Assembly: GCA_963759955.1 (NCBI GenBank)
Contig: CAVXCA010000044.1
Location: 1-64,000 of the forward strand
Direction: 5' to 3'
DNA: 64,000 bases
DNA from: Roseiarcus sp963759955
GTDB lineage: Bacteria > Pseudomonadota > Alphaproteobacteria > Rhizobiales > Beijerinckiaceae
Shown: one piece after another, positions 15,964 through 24,476 of the stretch
How the letters are laid out: each line of letters opens with the position of its first letter
How positions within the stretch are numbered: position 1 is the stretch's first letter
The notes under the pieces: model-generated
What the model was told of the DNA's origin: nothing
Database searches by the model: none
Seen by the model: only the letters and a program-made list of their open reading frames with translations
Program-made: the position numbers and the translations under genes

Positions 15964-17313
15964 TCACCTCAGCAGAAAGGACAGCAGCGAGCGCAGTTCG
16001 GCGGGGCGGACCGGCTTGCGCAGCACTTCCAGGCCGCCGCTCGCCGCTTCCTCGGCCGCCGCCGCGGAATGGTCAGCGGTGACGATGATCGCCGGCACGA
16101 GCCGCTGAACGTGGCGCCGGATCGCTGCGACCGCCTCGGCGCCGCGCTCGCCGTGATCGAGGTGCAGGTCGGCGACGATCGCGTCGGGCGCGCCGCCGAG
16201 CGCGCGAACGCGTTCGAGCGCCTCGGCGCCCGATTGGGCGGCGGCGATGTCGCATCCCCAGCGCGTCAGCAGCGCTTCCATCGCCGCGAGCGCGGCCGGA
16301 TCGTTGTCGATCAGCAGCACTTTCGCGCCGCCGACCCCGGCGCCGAATTCGGGCGCCGCGCGCTCGGCCGCGGGCGTCGCAAGCGCCGCCGCGGCGTCGC
16401 CGAGGGGAAGCGAAACCGAGAAGATCGAGCCCTTGCCGACGCGCGAAGAAAGGCCGACGGGATGGTCGAGCGCATGGGCGAGACGGCGCACGATCGCCAG
16501 GCCGAGGCCGAAGCCCTCCCCGCCCGCCGAACCCGCCTCGCCGCGCTGGAACTCCTGAAAGATCGCCTCGCGCCGCTCCTCGGCGATGCCCGGGCCGGTG
16601 TCCCAGACCTCGACGATCCATCGCCCGCCGCGCGCCCGGCCACCGAGCAGCACGCCGCCGCGGCGGGTGTAGCGCAGCGCGTTGGCGAGGAGGTTCTGCA
16701 CGATGCGGCGCAGCAGCAGCGGGTCGGAGCGCACCACGACGCGCGAGCGCGCGACGCGCAGTTTCAGCCCGCGTTTGGCGGCGACGCGCGCCTGTTCGCC
16801 CGCCAGCGATTGCAGCACGCCGTCGAGGGCGAAATCGCGCAGGTCCGGCGTCGCCACGCCCGCGTCGAGCCTGGAGAGGTCGAGCAGCGTGCGGATCAGT
16901 TCTTCGAGCGTCGCCAGGCCGCGATCGGCCTGCGCGACGAGGCCCTTGGGCTCGCGTTCGAGATCGATTTCGGCGAGCGCCGAGAGGGCGAGACGCGCCG
17001 CGTTGAGCGGCTGCAACAGGTCGTGGCTGATGGAGGTCAGCACTGCGGATTTCAGCGAACTGGCTGCCTCGGCCTGCTGCTTGGCGCGCAGCAGTTCGTC
17101 GTTGGCGCGCTCGATCGAGCGCAGCGCCTGCTGCACCTCGTGAGTGCGCCGGCGCACCTGGTTGTCGAGCGCGATCGCGGTCTCGAAGAGCGAATAGGCG
17201 TTGAACTCCTTGTCGAACGAACGCTCGACGCGCGACATCAGCGCCGCGTTGATCTTCTTGAGCTTGGCGATCTCGCGCTCGCGCTCCTGCCGGTCGTCGT
17301 CGACGCGCAGCAT
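15964..17313 (-). CDS. hybrid sensor histidine kinase (NahK-like)
   Basis: 449 residues, cytoplasmic: no membrane segment. An N-terminal coiled coil (residues 5-85) precedes the dimerisation/phospho-acceptor helix with His97 in TSISHDLLQPLNAA. The ATPase domain follows, with an N box (NLLANALRYT), DTGPGIAEE and GFGLGLAIVRRLA, and a C-terminal receiver domain with VADLHLDHG and a KPVRP end. Its ATG overlaps the stop of the FIST gene as TGATG, so the two are coupled. In Pseudomonas and Legionella such kinases (NahK type) are controlled by the FIST-domain NO sensor NosP encoded upstream; the same arrangement here supports that reading. Confidence 0.9.
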   Translation of the reverse strand: MLRVDDDRQEREREIAKLKKINAALMSRVERSFDKEFNAYSLFETAIALDNQVRRRTHEVQQALRSIERANDELLRAKQQAEAASSLKSAVLTSISHDLLQPLNAARLALSALAEIDLEREPKGLVAQADRGLATLEELIRTLLDLSRLDAGVATPDLRDFALDGVLQSLAGEQARVAAKRGLKLRVARSRVVVRSDPLLLRRIVQNLLANALRYTRRGGVLLGGRARGGRWIVEVWDTGPGIAEERREAIFQEFQRGEAGSAGGEGFGLGLAIVRRLAHALDHPVGLSSRVGKGSIFSVSLPLGDAAAALATPAAERAAPEFGAGVGGAKVLLIDNDPAALAAMEALLTRWGCDIAAAQSGAEALERVRALGGAPDAIVADLHLDHGERGAEAVAAIRRHVQRLVPAIIVTADHSAAAAEEAASGGLEVLRKPVRPAELRSLLSFLLR

Positions 17314-18485
17314 CACGCGACCTCCCGGCGTCGGCCGATCGCGACGCCGGTGAAGGTCTGGTTGACGTGCATCGCCTGGTATTGTTCGCCGTAGGTGTTG
17401 AAGCCGACGACGCGGTTGGCGCGGTAGAGCCCGGACATTTCGTGCGCCGCCTGCTCGCGCTCGGCATCGAGACGGCGCAGCACGCATTCGAAGCCGATGT
17501 ACATTTCGACCTCGCCGATCTCGGCCTCGCTCTGGCGAAACACTTCGCGCACGCACGCGAACGGGTCGCGCCGGCGCGCCGCGGTGAACACCAGCCCCTC
17601 GTCGATGGCGCAGAAGAAGCTCAGCGAACCGTCGGCGTTCACGCGCTGGATCGAGCGCGCGTAATATTCGCCGCCGATGCCGACCAGCACCGGGTGCGAG
17701 GCGAAGGAAAACGGGTCGAGGCTCGAATCGGCGAGGCCGCTGACGCGCGCGTATTCCTGCGCCGCCGGCTCGGCGTTGAGCTCGCGCACGATGCGCCGCT
17801 CCGAATCCGCCTCGGTGACGACCATCTTAACCGGCGTCGGCTCGAAGTGGTCGCACTTGAAGATGCGGATCGGCAGGCGGGTCTTGAACAGCATCAGCAC
17901 CGCCGCGTCGCCGTAGACCTTGTCGCCGTGGATGACGAAGGTGCGCTCGAAGCGCAGCGCGTCGCCCGCCGAGCCGCCGACGATCGGAACCTCGTCGAGC
18001 GCGCGATGCAGCGCCGAGATCACCGCCTCCTCGCGTCGGCACAGCCCGTCGATCAGCAGCATGCCGAACGCGTTCTCCATGCCCGCTTCCGGCGCGAGGC
18101 GCGCCATTTCCGCGCGCAGTTCGGCGGCGATGACGCGGCCGTCCTCGACGCGAAAGTGGGCGAGATCGAGGATCGGCCTTGCGACCATCGCGAAATCGCG
18201 GCGGCGAAAGCCGATCGCGACCACGGCGCCGTCGGTCCACCCCTCGGGCGTCATCTCCCCCGCGGTGGTGCAGCCGACGACCGGCACGTCGCCGAAACGC
18301 GCCGCGATCTCGCGCGCGAATTCGGCGGCGTCGTATTCGGGGGAAACGAAGACCAGCAGCGCCGCAAGGTCGAGGGGCAAGAGCCTCCGCGCGATTTCGT
18401 CCGCGGCCTCGGGCGCCGAGGCCCCCGAAGCGGCCGCCGCGGCGACGACGCCGCCGTCGTTATGAACGGCGCTGACGAAGCCCAC
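17313..18485 (-). CDS. FIST-domain sensor protein (NosP-like)
   Basis: 390 residues covering the FIST N domain (about 30-220, with VVGCTTAGEMTPEG and DGAVVAIGFRR) and the FIST C domain (about 225-375, with GLVFTAARRRDP and a final NTYGEQYQAMHVNQTFTGVA). FIST proteins are ligand-binding sensors. The NosP subgroup binds haem and nitric oxide and inhibits an adjacent hybrid kinase. The one-base overlap with the kinase gene and the response regulator next door make a NO- or small-molecule-sensing relay plausible, but haem binding cannot be proved from sequence. Confidence 0.88.
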   Translation of the reverse strand: MGFVSAVHNDGGVVAAAAASGASAPEAADEIARRLLPLDLAALLVFVSPEYDAAEFAREIAARFGDVPVVGCTTAGEMTPEGWTDGAVVAIGFRRRDFAMVARPILDLAHFRVEDGRVIAAELRAEMARLAPEAGMENAFGMLLIDGLCRREEAVISALHRALDEVPIVGGSAGDALRFERTFVIHGDKVYGDAAVLMLFKTRLPIRIFKCDHFEPTPVKMVVTEADSERRIVRELNAEPAAQEYARVSGLADSSLDPFSFASHPVLVGIGGEYYARSIQRVNADGSLSFFCAIDEGLVFTAARRRDPFACVREVFRQSEAEIGEVEMYIGFECVLRRLDAEREQAAHEMSGLYRANRVVGFNTYGEQYQAMHVNQTFTGVAIGRRREVA

Positions 18486-19017
18486 TCTTGCTCCTCCCGC
18501 GAGGGCGCGCTTGTTCGCGCGCGCCGCTAGTTGGCGGGATCATAGGCGGGGGGCGCCGGGGCGGCAAGCGACCCCAGCGGCGCCAGGCGCGCCGGGGTGC
18601 GAGAGCGGCGCCGTTTTCGGGCGCGATTCACTCATTTCAACGGCTTGCGTGACGAGTTTCCGCCGCTTGGGTTGACGGACGGGGCGGGGCGAAGCGGGCT
18701 AATATACGTATTATGTACGTTTAATAAAGAATGCGCGATCGATGGCGCGGCGCCGGAATAGCAATGCCGGCGCCGCCCGAAACGCCGTGCAGGAATGGGT
18801 CCACCCGCGCCGCAATACTTCGTCGGCAAACTCCAGCGCCGAATTGGCTGCCGTTACGGCCGCCGCGCGCGACAGATTGGCGCGGCGAGGCGCAGAGCGT
18901 TCGCCGCGCTGGGAAAATCGCCCGCCCCCTGTTAACCAAACGGCATAAGAGTTGCTAGAACATCAAGCGAATCGCGGACGCAGGCGCGAAGGGGCCTCCG
19001 GTTCGCGGCTTTGGAGC
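18486..19017. other. 530-bp non-coding region
   Basis: Contains the upstream region of the FIST gene, repeat copy B (18614-18665) and an AT-rich patch near 18700-18730 with the TA-rich near-palindrome AATATACGTATTATGTAC. Reading frames here are short and match no family. No tRNA or small RNA recognised. Confidence 0.4.
18614..18665. repeat. dispersed 52-bp repeat, copy B
   Basis: Same orientation and 44 of 52 identical bases to 2928-2979. It is followed within about 40 nt by an AT-rich near-palindromic stretch, as in copy A. No transposase gene is attached to this copy, so it is not simply the end of an IS1595 element. Confidence 0.5.
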
Positions 19018-19830
19018 ATGACGATGACGGAGCGTGCGCGGCGCAAGACGATTCTGACGATCCTACACCAGGGTCATTCGACGCCGGGGCGGATCGGCGC
19101 GGCGCTGCATGCGCTCGGGGCTCGGCTCGACGTCCGCCGGCCGAGCTGCGGCGAGCCCCTGCCCCGCACGCTCGCCGATCACGACGGCGTCATGGTGTTC
19201 GGCGGGCCGATGAGCGCCAACGACGATTTCGATTGGATCAAGCGCGAGATCGACTGGCTGGCGGTCCCCCTGCGCGAGCAAAAGCCGCTGCTCGGCATTT
19301 GCCTCGGCGCGCAATTGCTCGCCCGGCAGCTCGGCGCGCGCGTCTTCACCTACCCCGACCATCGCGGCGAAGTCGGCTATTGCCCGATCGCGCCGACGCC
19401 GGCGGCCGACCGTCTGTGCGCGGCTCGCTTTCCGCGCTGCGTCTATCACTGGCATTTCGACGGCTTCGAGCTGCCCCGCGGCGCCCGCCTGCTGGCCAGC
19501 GGCGCCGCGGATTTCCCCAATCAGGCCTTCTCCTTCGGCGGCGAGGCGGTGGGGCTGCAGTTCCACCCTGAGGTGACCTACGCCATGATGTGCCGCTGGA
19601 CGACGCGGGGGCACGAGCGCCTGAGCCGCCCCGGCGCCCAGCCGCGCCACAGGCACCTCGAAGGCTGGTTCCAGCACGACGGCGGCGTCGCCGACTGGCT
19701 CGGCGCCTTTCTGCCGGCCTGGCTCGCAGGCGTCGCTTTGCGCGCCGACAGCGGCCGACGGCGAGCGGACGCGCCCGCGCCGCGCAATCAGGCGAGGCGA
19801 GGCGAAACGGCAATCGGGGCGACGATCTGA
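19018..19830 (+). CDS. class I glutamine amidotransferase-like protein
   Basis: 270 residues. GATase1 fold (about 10-215) with FGGPMSANDD, nucleophile Cys95 in GICLGAQLLARQLG, and catalytic His in LQFHPEV. Proteins of this stand-alone, GMP-synthase-like type release ammonia from glutamine or act as gamma-glutamyl hydrolases; the acceptor is unknown. The C-terminal 55 residues are Arg/Ala-rich and look disordered. The ATG at 19018 is preferred to an in-frame ATG at 18952 because homology starts after it. No partner synthetase is adjacent. Confidence 0.85.
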   Translation: MTMTERARRKTILTILHQGHSTPGRIGAALHALGARLDVRRPSCGEPLPRTLADHDGVMVFGGPMSANDDFDWIKREIDWLAVPLREQKPLLGICLGAQLLARQLGARVFTYPDHRGEVGYCPIAPTPAADRLCAARFPRCVYHWHFDGFELPRGARLLASGAADFPNQAFSFGGEAVGLQFHPEVTYAMMCRWTTRGHERLSRPGAQPRHRHLEGWFQHDGGVADWLGAFLPAWLAGVALRADSGRRRADAPAPRNQARRGETAIGATI

Positions 19831-19936
19831 CCTCGGGCCAGGGCGCAATCTGTTTAAGTCGAATCGTCTCGGCCGTCGAAACGCGTCACGATCTCGGTCG
19901 CAAAGATTTAGGCGTCCGTTCCGTCACACGCGACGC

Positions 19937-20920
19937 TCACGCCAAATTGGCGATTCTTTCCCACGTTCCGGGATGGCTGCTCAGCGAGAGCGAATGCGCA
20001 TGATCCTGCAAATGCGCATGCAGGGGCGAACGCCCGGTGTGGAAATATTCGAGTTTGCACAGCGCCGCCGCGAGCGCCTTCGGGTGGTCGATCAGCTCGA
20101 GCGCCATTGCGTCGGCGGCGAACTCCCGCACGCGCGAAAGCGCTAGAAAAAGCACGCGCGCCAGCGCGGGCGCGGCGGCGAGCAGCAGCGCCTGCGGCCC
20201 AAGGCGGGCCGTGTCCTTGCGTCGCGACATCAGCTCGGCGATCCCGCGCAAGGCGGAAATGTCGATTTCGCCCCGAATGGCGGCGGCCCAATTCATCGCG
20301 CCGGTGTCGTGATGGAGGATATGGGCGACCTCATGGGCCAATATGCCGGCGATCTCGTCCCGCGACAGTCCGCGCAGCAGCCCTTCGGTGACCGAAATGC
20401 AGGCGTTGTGGGGGGCGCCCAGCGCATAGGCGTTCATGCCCGGCGCGGGCAACAGGAACAACTCGGGCACGCGCTCCATGCCGGCCCGAACGCAAACGTT
20501 CAGCAAGATCGTGTAGAGCTCCGGCGCGTCGGCGCACTGCAACGGCTTGGCGCCGAAGGCGCGAAGAACGGCATGCGGTCGGACATCCGTCGACCAGACT
20601 TTCGACTGAATGTTGGACAGCGACTGCTCCGCCCCGCGCGTTCTTCCCGACGCCGCTCCGCACCAGGCAAGCAGGCCGATCATGCCGATCACGACGCGAT
20701 GCGAATGATGCGAATGAAGCTCGCGCACCAACTGGCGGCGCGCTCGGGCGAGCGTCCGCGATTGTCGACCCGGGCGCCCGCTCACATCGCCTTTTGACGC
20801 CTCGCCGTGCACCCGTTCGTCGAAAAAGCCGTCGCCGAACAGCCCGCCGCAGTGACATGGGCGGGCATGAGCTTCGCCATTCCTGAAGGCGAACGTTTGT
20901 GGCCCAACGGATGGGAACAC
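19937..20920 (-). CDS. M48-family zinc metalloprotease (HtpX-like)
   Basis: Up to 327 residues. The zinc site HEVAH (196-200 in the long reading) sits in LSRDEIAGILAHEVAHILHHDT, with the third ligand Glu in REFAADAMALELI, both typical of HtpX/M48 peptidases. The conserved upstream block LPAPGMNAYALGAPHNACISVTEG is present. Only one convincing membrane segment (about 76-91, VVIGMIGLLAWCGAAS) is seen, whereas HtpX normally has four, so this is a shorter cousin or an N-terminally eroded gene. Start uncertain: GTG at 20920 has a GGAG site 7 nt upstream; ATG at 20683 just precedes the hydrophobic segment. The first 75 residues resemble nothing I know. Confidence 0.78.
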   Translation of the reverse strand: MFPSVGPQTFAFRNGEAHARPCHCGGLFGDGFFDERVHGEASKGDVSGRPGRQSRTLARARRQLVRELHSHHSHRVVIGMIGLLAWCGAASGRTRGAEQSLSNIQSKVWSTDVRPHAVLRAFGAKPLQCADAPELYTILLNVCVRAGMERVPELFLLPAPGMNAYALGAPHNACISVTEGLLRGLSRDEIAGILAHEVAHILHHDTGAMNWAAAIRGEIDISALRGIAELMSRRKDTARLGPQALLLAAAPALARVLFLALSRVREFAADAMALELIDHPKALAAALCKLEYFHTGRSPLHAHLQDHAHSLSLSSHPGTWERIANLA

Positions 20921-21046
20921 GAATCATCTCCGACAACTGCGCCTAGGACAGCACAGGCATCGGAGAGAAAGCAAGCCTTATGCCACTCACTTCCACTATA
21001 TGATAAGTTGCGGAAATGACCGGCTATTTTCTGTTCATCGACCGAG

Positions 21047-21565
21047 CTAGTGCGGCTGGCCGGACGAAGCCTCTTGATCGCCCGCGTCGGGCTGGCGGGT
21101 CCCGTCGCCTTTGCGCCCCTCCATCGACACGTTCTTGATCGAACCGGGCAACGGCAGCGTTTGATCGTCGACGCGAAGCATGGCGATCGTGCGGTAGATG
21201 TCGAACAGCAAGGTGAAGGTTTGTGCATAGTCGCGAGCAGCGAGAGCCCGAGCCGCCGCGGCGACCAGCGGAGCGCAATTCTCGAGCCCCTCGAACTTTC
21301 CGGCGTTGGCGTCGAGGTAGGCCGTCAGACGCCGCAGACTGTCGGCGCCCAAATCGGAAACGAGCGCGACGGCCGCGACCGTTTCCACCGACATTTGGCC
21401 GGACGATCCGGGCGGTATGGTTTGCGGCGAGCGCATTTGAATGCGGGCCAGAACCGGCATGATATCCTGAAAGACCGCGGCGAGCATGCGCGAGTTGTCG
21501 CCCGGATTGTCCATGCCTCTTGGCGCGCCCTGTCCGAAGAAGGCGCCGGGTTGGGAATGAGCCAT
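21047..21565 (-). CDS. hypothetical protein, partner of the Q-rich repeat protein
   Basis: 172 residues starting MAHSQPGAFFGQGAP. The middle (about 25-150) looks all-helical, with an Ala-rich core (VETVAAVALVSDLGADSLRR; AARALAARDYAQTFTLLFDIYRT). The C-terminus is polar and disordered (MEGRKGDGTRQPDAGDQ). There is no signal peptide or membrane span. It follows the Q-rich repeat gene on the same strand after 78 nt, probably in one operon. The MAHSQPGAFF.. head echoes the short polar heads of its neighbour. Function unknown. Confidence 0.65.
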   Translation of the reverse strand: MAHSQPGAFFGQGAPRGMDNPGDNSRMLAAVFQDIMPVLARIQMRSPQTIPPGSSGQMSVETVAAVALVSDLGADSLRRLTAYLDANAGKFEGLENCAPLVAAAARALAARDYAQTFTLLFDIYRTIAMLRVDDQTLPLPGSIKNVSMEGRKGDGTRQPDAGDQEASSGQPH

Positions 21566-21643
21566 TGTGTGGTCCTCTCGAATGCAAGGCGAATAGCAAA
21601 GACGCAAAGCGGGCAGGGGAAGGCCCTGCTCGCCTTATTGCCT

Positions 21644-22288
21644 TCAGAAGCGCGGTTGGCCGGTTTGCTGGCCGCCGTACGCCTGCTGGATGACCTCGCT
21701 CAACTGCCGCACGACTTCATTGACGTCCTGCTGGCTGAGCTGACGCGGCTGCTGATATTGCTGAAGGACATTTTGCGGCTGGCCCAGGCCATAAGCGGCC
21801 TGCCCCTGCCAGCCTTGACCCATCGTCGCGGGGCCCCACGGCCCGCCCTGCTGCTGCATGGACTGCAACAGCTGCGGTATGACCGGCAGAATCTGACGGA
21901 CGACCTCGCTGACATCCTGGGGCGACAAGGATCGCTGCTGGGCGCCGAAGCCGCCGCCGAAAGCGGCCATCGGCTGATTTTGGTGTTGCTGCGCCTGAGC
22001 GATGATCTGCGGCAGAACCGGAGCGATCTGCTGCAGGATGTTGCTGACGTCCTGTTGCGTGAGCTGACGCTGCGGCGCGCCCCAGCCCCAGCCCGCGGCG
22101 AACTGGCCGCCGCCAAGCGGATTGCCGAAAGCTCCGTACGCCCCTTGGCCAATAGGCCCCGGAACGAATCCGGCTCCCTGCTGGCTTTGGGCGTTCTGGA
22201 GCAGGGACTGCACAAGATTTTGGAGGTTGGGAATTCCCTGCTGCGGATTTTGGAAAGCGTGCTGCTGCGATTGATCGGTGTGCATCAT
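21644..22288 (-). CDS. Q-rich protein with three QQDVxxVVRQ repeats
   Basis: 214 residues from ATG 22288 (GAGGAC site upstream). Composition is extreme in Gln, Gly and Pro. Three helical repeats of about 25 residues recur: LTQQDVSNILQQIAPVLPQI (~88-107), LSPQDVSEVVRQILPVIPQL (~130-149) and LSQQDVNEVVRQLSEVIQQ (~185-203). They are separated by low-complexity QGG/WG-rich linkers (WGWGAP, GGPWGPATMGQGWQGQ). No signal peptide or membrane span. It looks like a scaffold or self-assembling protein in which amphipathic helices are strung on disordered linkers. I do not recognise a described family. Confidence 0.7.
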   Translation of the reverse strand: MMHTDQSQQHAFQNPQQGIPNLQNLVQSLLQNAQSQQGAGFVPGPIGQGAYGAFGNPLGGGQFAAGWGWGAPQRQLTQQDVSNILQQIAPVLPQIIAQAQQHQNQPMAAFGGGFGAQQRSLSPQDVSEVVRQILPVIPQLLQSMQQQGGPWGPATMGQGWQGQAAYGLGQPQNVLQQYQQPRQLSQQDVNEVVRQLSEVIQQAYGGQQTGQPRF

Positions 22289-22751
22289 GGCGACCGTCCT
22301 CTTTCGCTTGAGCCCCCCGACGCTCCCTGCCGTGCTTTGGGGCCGGATGAACGTCTCCGGGGCCCATCGGCAGGGGGCGCGGTTGCTAACATCCGAAGGC
22401 GGTCGATTCATGGCGAGCGCGAGCGCCGCCAGAGCCGACAAAGGCTTCGCGGAAGCCGGCGCCAGCGTCGCCAAGTCGATTGTTCGTGCAGCCGATTCGA
22501 ACGCGGCAAGAAGAGTTTTGTATTTCCGATGAACGACTTAGGGACCGAGCAAAATCGGCGCCGGCGCATAGCTCGCCGCGCCGTTTGGCGACGACAAATC
22601 GACAAAGACGCGCATGACGATGTGGGATCACGTTTTGTAAACGGCGTCCGTTCGCCACCCTTCCAAACGTCATGGCAAGTCAGTGCAAATGCGAATTCGG
22701 GCGCGGGCGCGGGCCGCGAAATCGCGGGAACACGGCGCGCGATTCCCTCCC
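22289..22751. other. non-coding gap between xseA and the Q-rich gene
   Basis: About 460 bp downstream of xseA and upstream of the Q-rich gene. It contains the GAGGAC ribosome site of the latter but no other recognisable gene, repeat or RNA. Confidence 0.4.
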
Positions 22752-24380
22752 CTAGAACAGCGACCCCTGCTCGTCCTTGCGCGCGCGCGCCTTGGCGCGC
22801 CGCGCGGCCGGCTCGCCGCCGTCTGCGGTCGCGGCGATCTCGCCGTCGGCGAATTCGATGCGCAGAGCCTGATGCGGCGCAATCGCCGCCGCGCGGCGCA
22901 GCGGCGTTCCCGCGGGGTCGCGGACGAGAGCGAAACCGCGTTCGAGCACGCTGCGATAGCTGACCGCGCTGAGGACCTGCGCGGCCGCGGCCAAGCGCGT
23001 CAGCCGCCGCCGCTGCGCCTCGGCGAAGGCGCGGCGCAGCCGGCCTTCGATCTGAGCGAGCATGCGGGAGCGCTCGCCCGCCCGCCGCCGCTCTACAAGA
23101 GTCAGCGCGCCGAGCCGCCGAGCCGCCGCCGCGAGGCGCTCCTCGCGAACCCGCCTCTCGCGCCGCGCCTCGCGCGTAAAATCGCTCGCCGCCTTTTGCA
23201 GCGCTTGTTGCGGGCGCGTCGTCAGCGCCCCCGCCGCGCGCGCGAGGCGCTGGGCGAGCCCGCGCTGGCGCTCGCGCACGCTGGCCAGGCGCGCCCGCGG
23301 GGATTGGCGCGCGAGGCGGCGCGAAAGCAGCGCGATGGCGAGCGAGCGAGCGTCGGACGCTTCGCGCGAGCGCGAGCGCAACGCCGCCAGCGCCGCGTCG
23401 AGCCGCTGGCGCGGCACGCCGAGGATCGCTTCGCCCGAGGGCAGCGCGCGAACGAGCGCGCGAAGCTCGGAACGTCGGCGCTCGGCAAGGCGCAGCGCCG
23501 CGCGACGCAGCCGCCCGTCGAGATCGGCAAGATTGGCGAGGAGTTCGGCGCGCACCGGCACGCTGAGCTCCGCCGCGGCGGTCGGCGTCGGCGCGCGCAC
23601 GTCGGCGGCGTGGTCGATCAGGGTCCAGTCGGTCTCGTGGCCGACTGCGGCGATCAGCGGAATGTCGCTTTCGGCCGCGGCGCGCACCACGATTTCCTCG
23701 TTGAAGCTCCAGAGGTCCTCGAGCGAACCGCCGCCGCGCGCGACGATGAGAAGATCGGGCCGTGGGATCGCGCCGCCCGGCGCGATGGCGTTGAAGCCGC
23801 GGATCGCCTGCGCCACTTCCGCCGCCGAAGTCTCCCCCTGCACCCGCACCGGCCACACCAGCACGTGGACGGGAAAGCGATCGGAAAGCCGATGCAGGAT
23901 GTCGCGGATCACCGCCCCCGTCGGCGAGGTAACAACGCCGATGACGCGCGGCAGGTAGGGCAGCAGCTGCTTGCGCGCGGCGTCGAACAGGCCTTCTGCG
24001 GCGAGCGCGCGCCGGCGCGCCTCGAGCAGCGCCATCAGCGCGCCGACGCCCGCCGGCTCCAGCGATTCGACGATGATCTGATAGGCGGACTTGCCGGGGA
24101 AGGTGGTGATCTTGCCGGTGACGACGACTTCGAGCCCCTCCTCGGGCTTGACCCGCATGCGCGCGAACACGCCCTTCCAGATCACCGCGTCGAGACGGGC
24201 GTTGGCGTCTTTCAGCGAAAAATAGACGTGGCCCGACGAATGCGGGCCGCGATAGCCGGAAATCTCGCCGCGCACCCGGACATAGCCGAAACGATCCTCG
24301 ATCGCGCGCTTGAGCGCGCTCGACAGTTCGCTGACGGAAAATTCGGGCGCGTTGGCGCCGGAGGCCGAGGATTCGCTCAT
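22752..24380 (-). CDS. xseA: exodeoxyribonuclease VII large subunit
   Basis: 542 residues, somewhat longer than the usual 400-530. An N-terminal OB fold (about 15-115, GYVRVRGEISGYRGPHSSGHVYF) is followed by the catalytic core with RVIGVVTSPTGAVIRDILHR, DLLIVARGGGSLEDLWSFNEE and AAVGHETDWTLIDHAADVRAPTPTAAAE, then a long Arg/Ala-rich coiled coil. With XseB it degrades single-stranded DNA into oligonucleotides in repair. The start MSESSAS (24380) is favoured over 24404. An IS630 copy now lies 98 nt upstream and may have separated it from its original promoter. xseB is not in the window. Confidence 0.95.
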   Translation of the reverse strand: MSESSASGANAPEFSVSELSSALKRAIEDRFGYVRVRGEISGYRGPHSSGHVYFSLKDANARLDAVIWKGVFARMRVKPEEGLEVVVTGKITTFPGKSAYQIIVESLEPAGVGALMALLEARRRALAAEGLFDAARKQLLPYLPRVIGVVTSPTGAVIRDILHRLSDRFPVHVLVWPVRVQGETSAAEVAQAIRGFNAIAPGGAIPRPDLLIVARGGGSLEDLWSFNEEIVVRAAAESDIPLIAAVGHETDWTLIDHAADVRAPTPTAAAELSVPVRAELLANLADLDGRLRRAALRLAERRRSELRALVRALPSGEAILGVPRQRLDAALAALRSRSREASDARSLAIALLSRRLARQSPRARLASVRERQRGLAQRLARAAGALTTRPQQALQKAASDFTREARRERRVREERLAAAARRLGALTLVERRRAGERSRMLAQIEGRLRRAFAEAQRRRLTRLAAAAQVLSAVSYRSVLERGFALVRDPAGTPLRRAAAIAPHQALRIEFADGEIAATADGGEPAARRAKARARKDEQGSLF

Positions 24381-24476
24381 CGCCGGACTATGCCGCAGAC
24401 GCACGAGCGGGGCCAGCGTGGCGCGGAAATGGCTGGTCGCGGCACGGTTCGAATGTGTGCAATGGGTGGACGACAG

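Noticed and set aside
15604..17394. A 596-codon plus-strand open frame
   Set aside because: Covers the hybrid kinase gene on the opposite strand; low-complexity translation without motifs.
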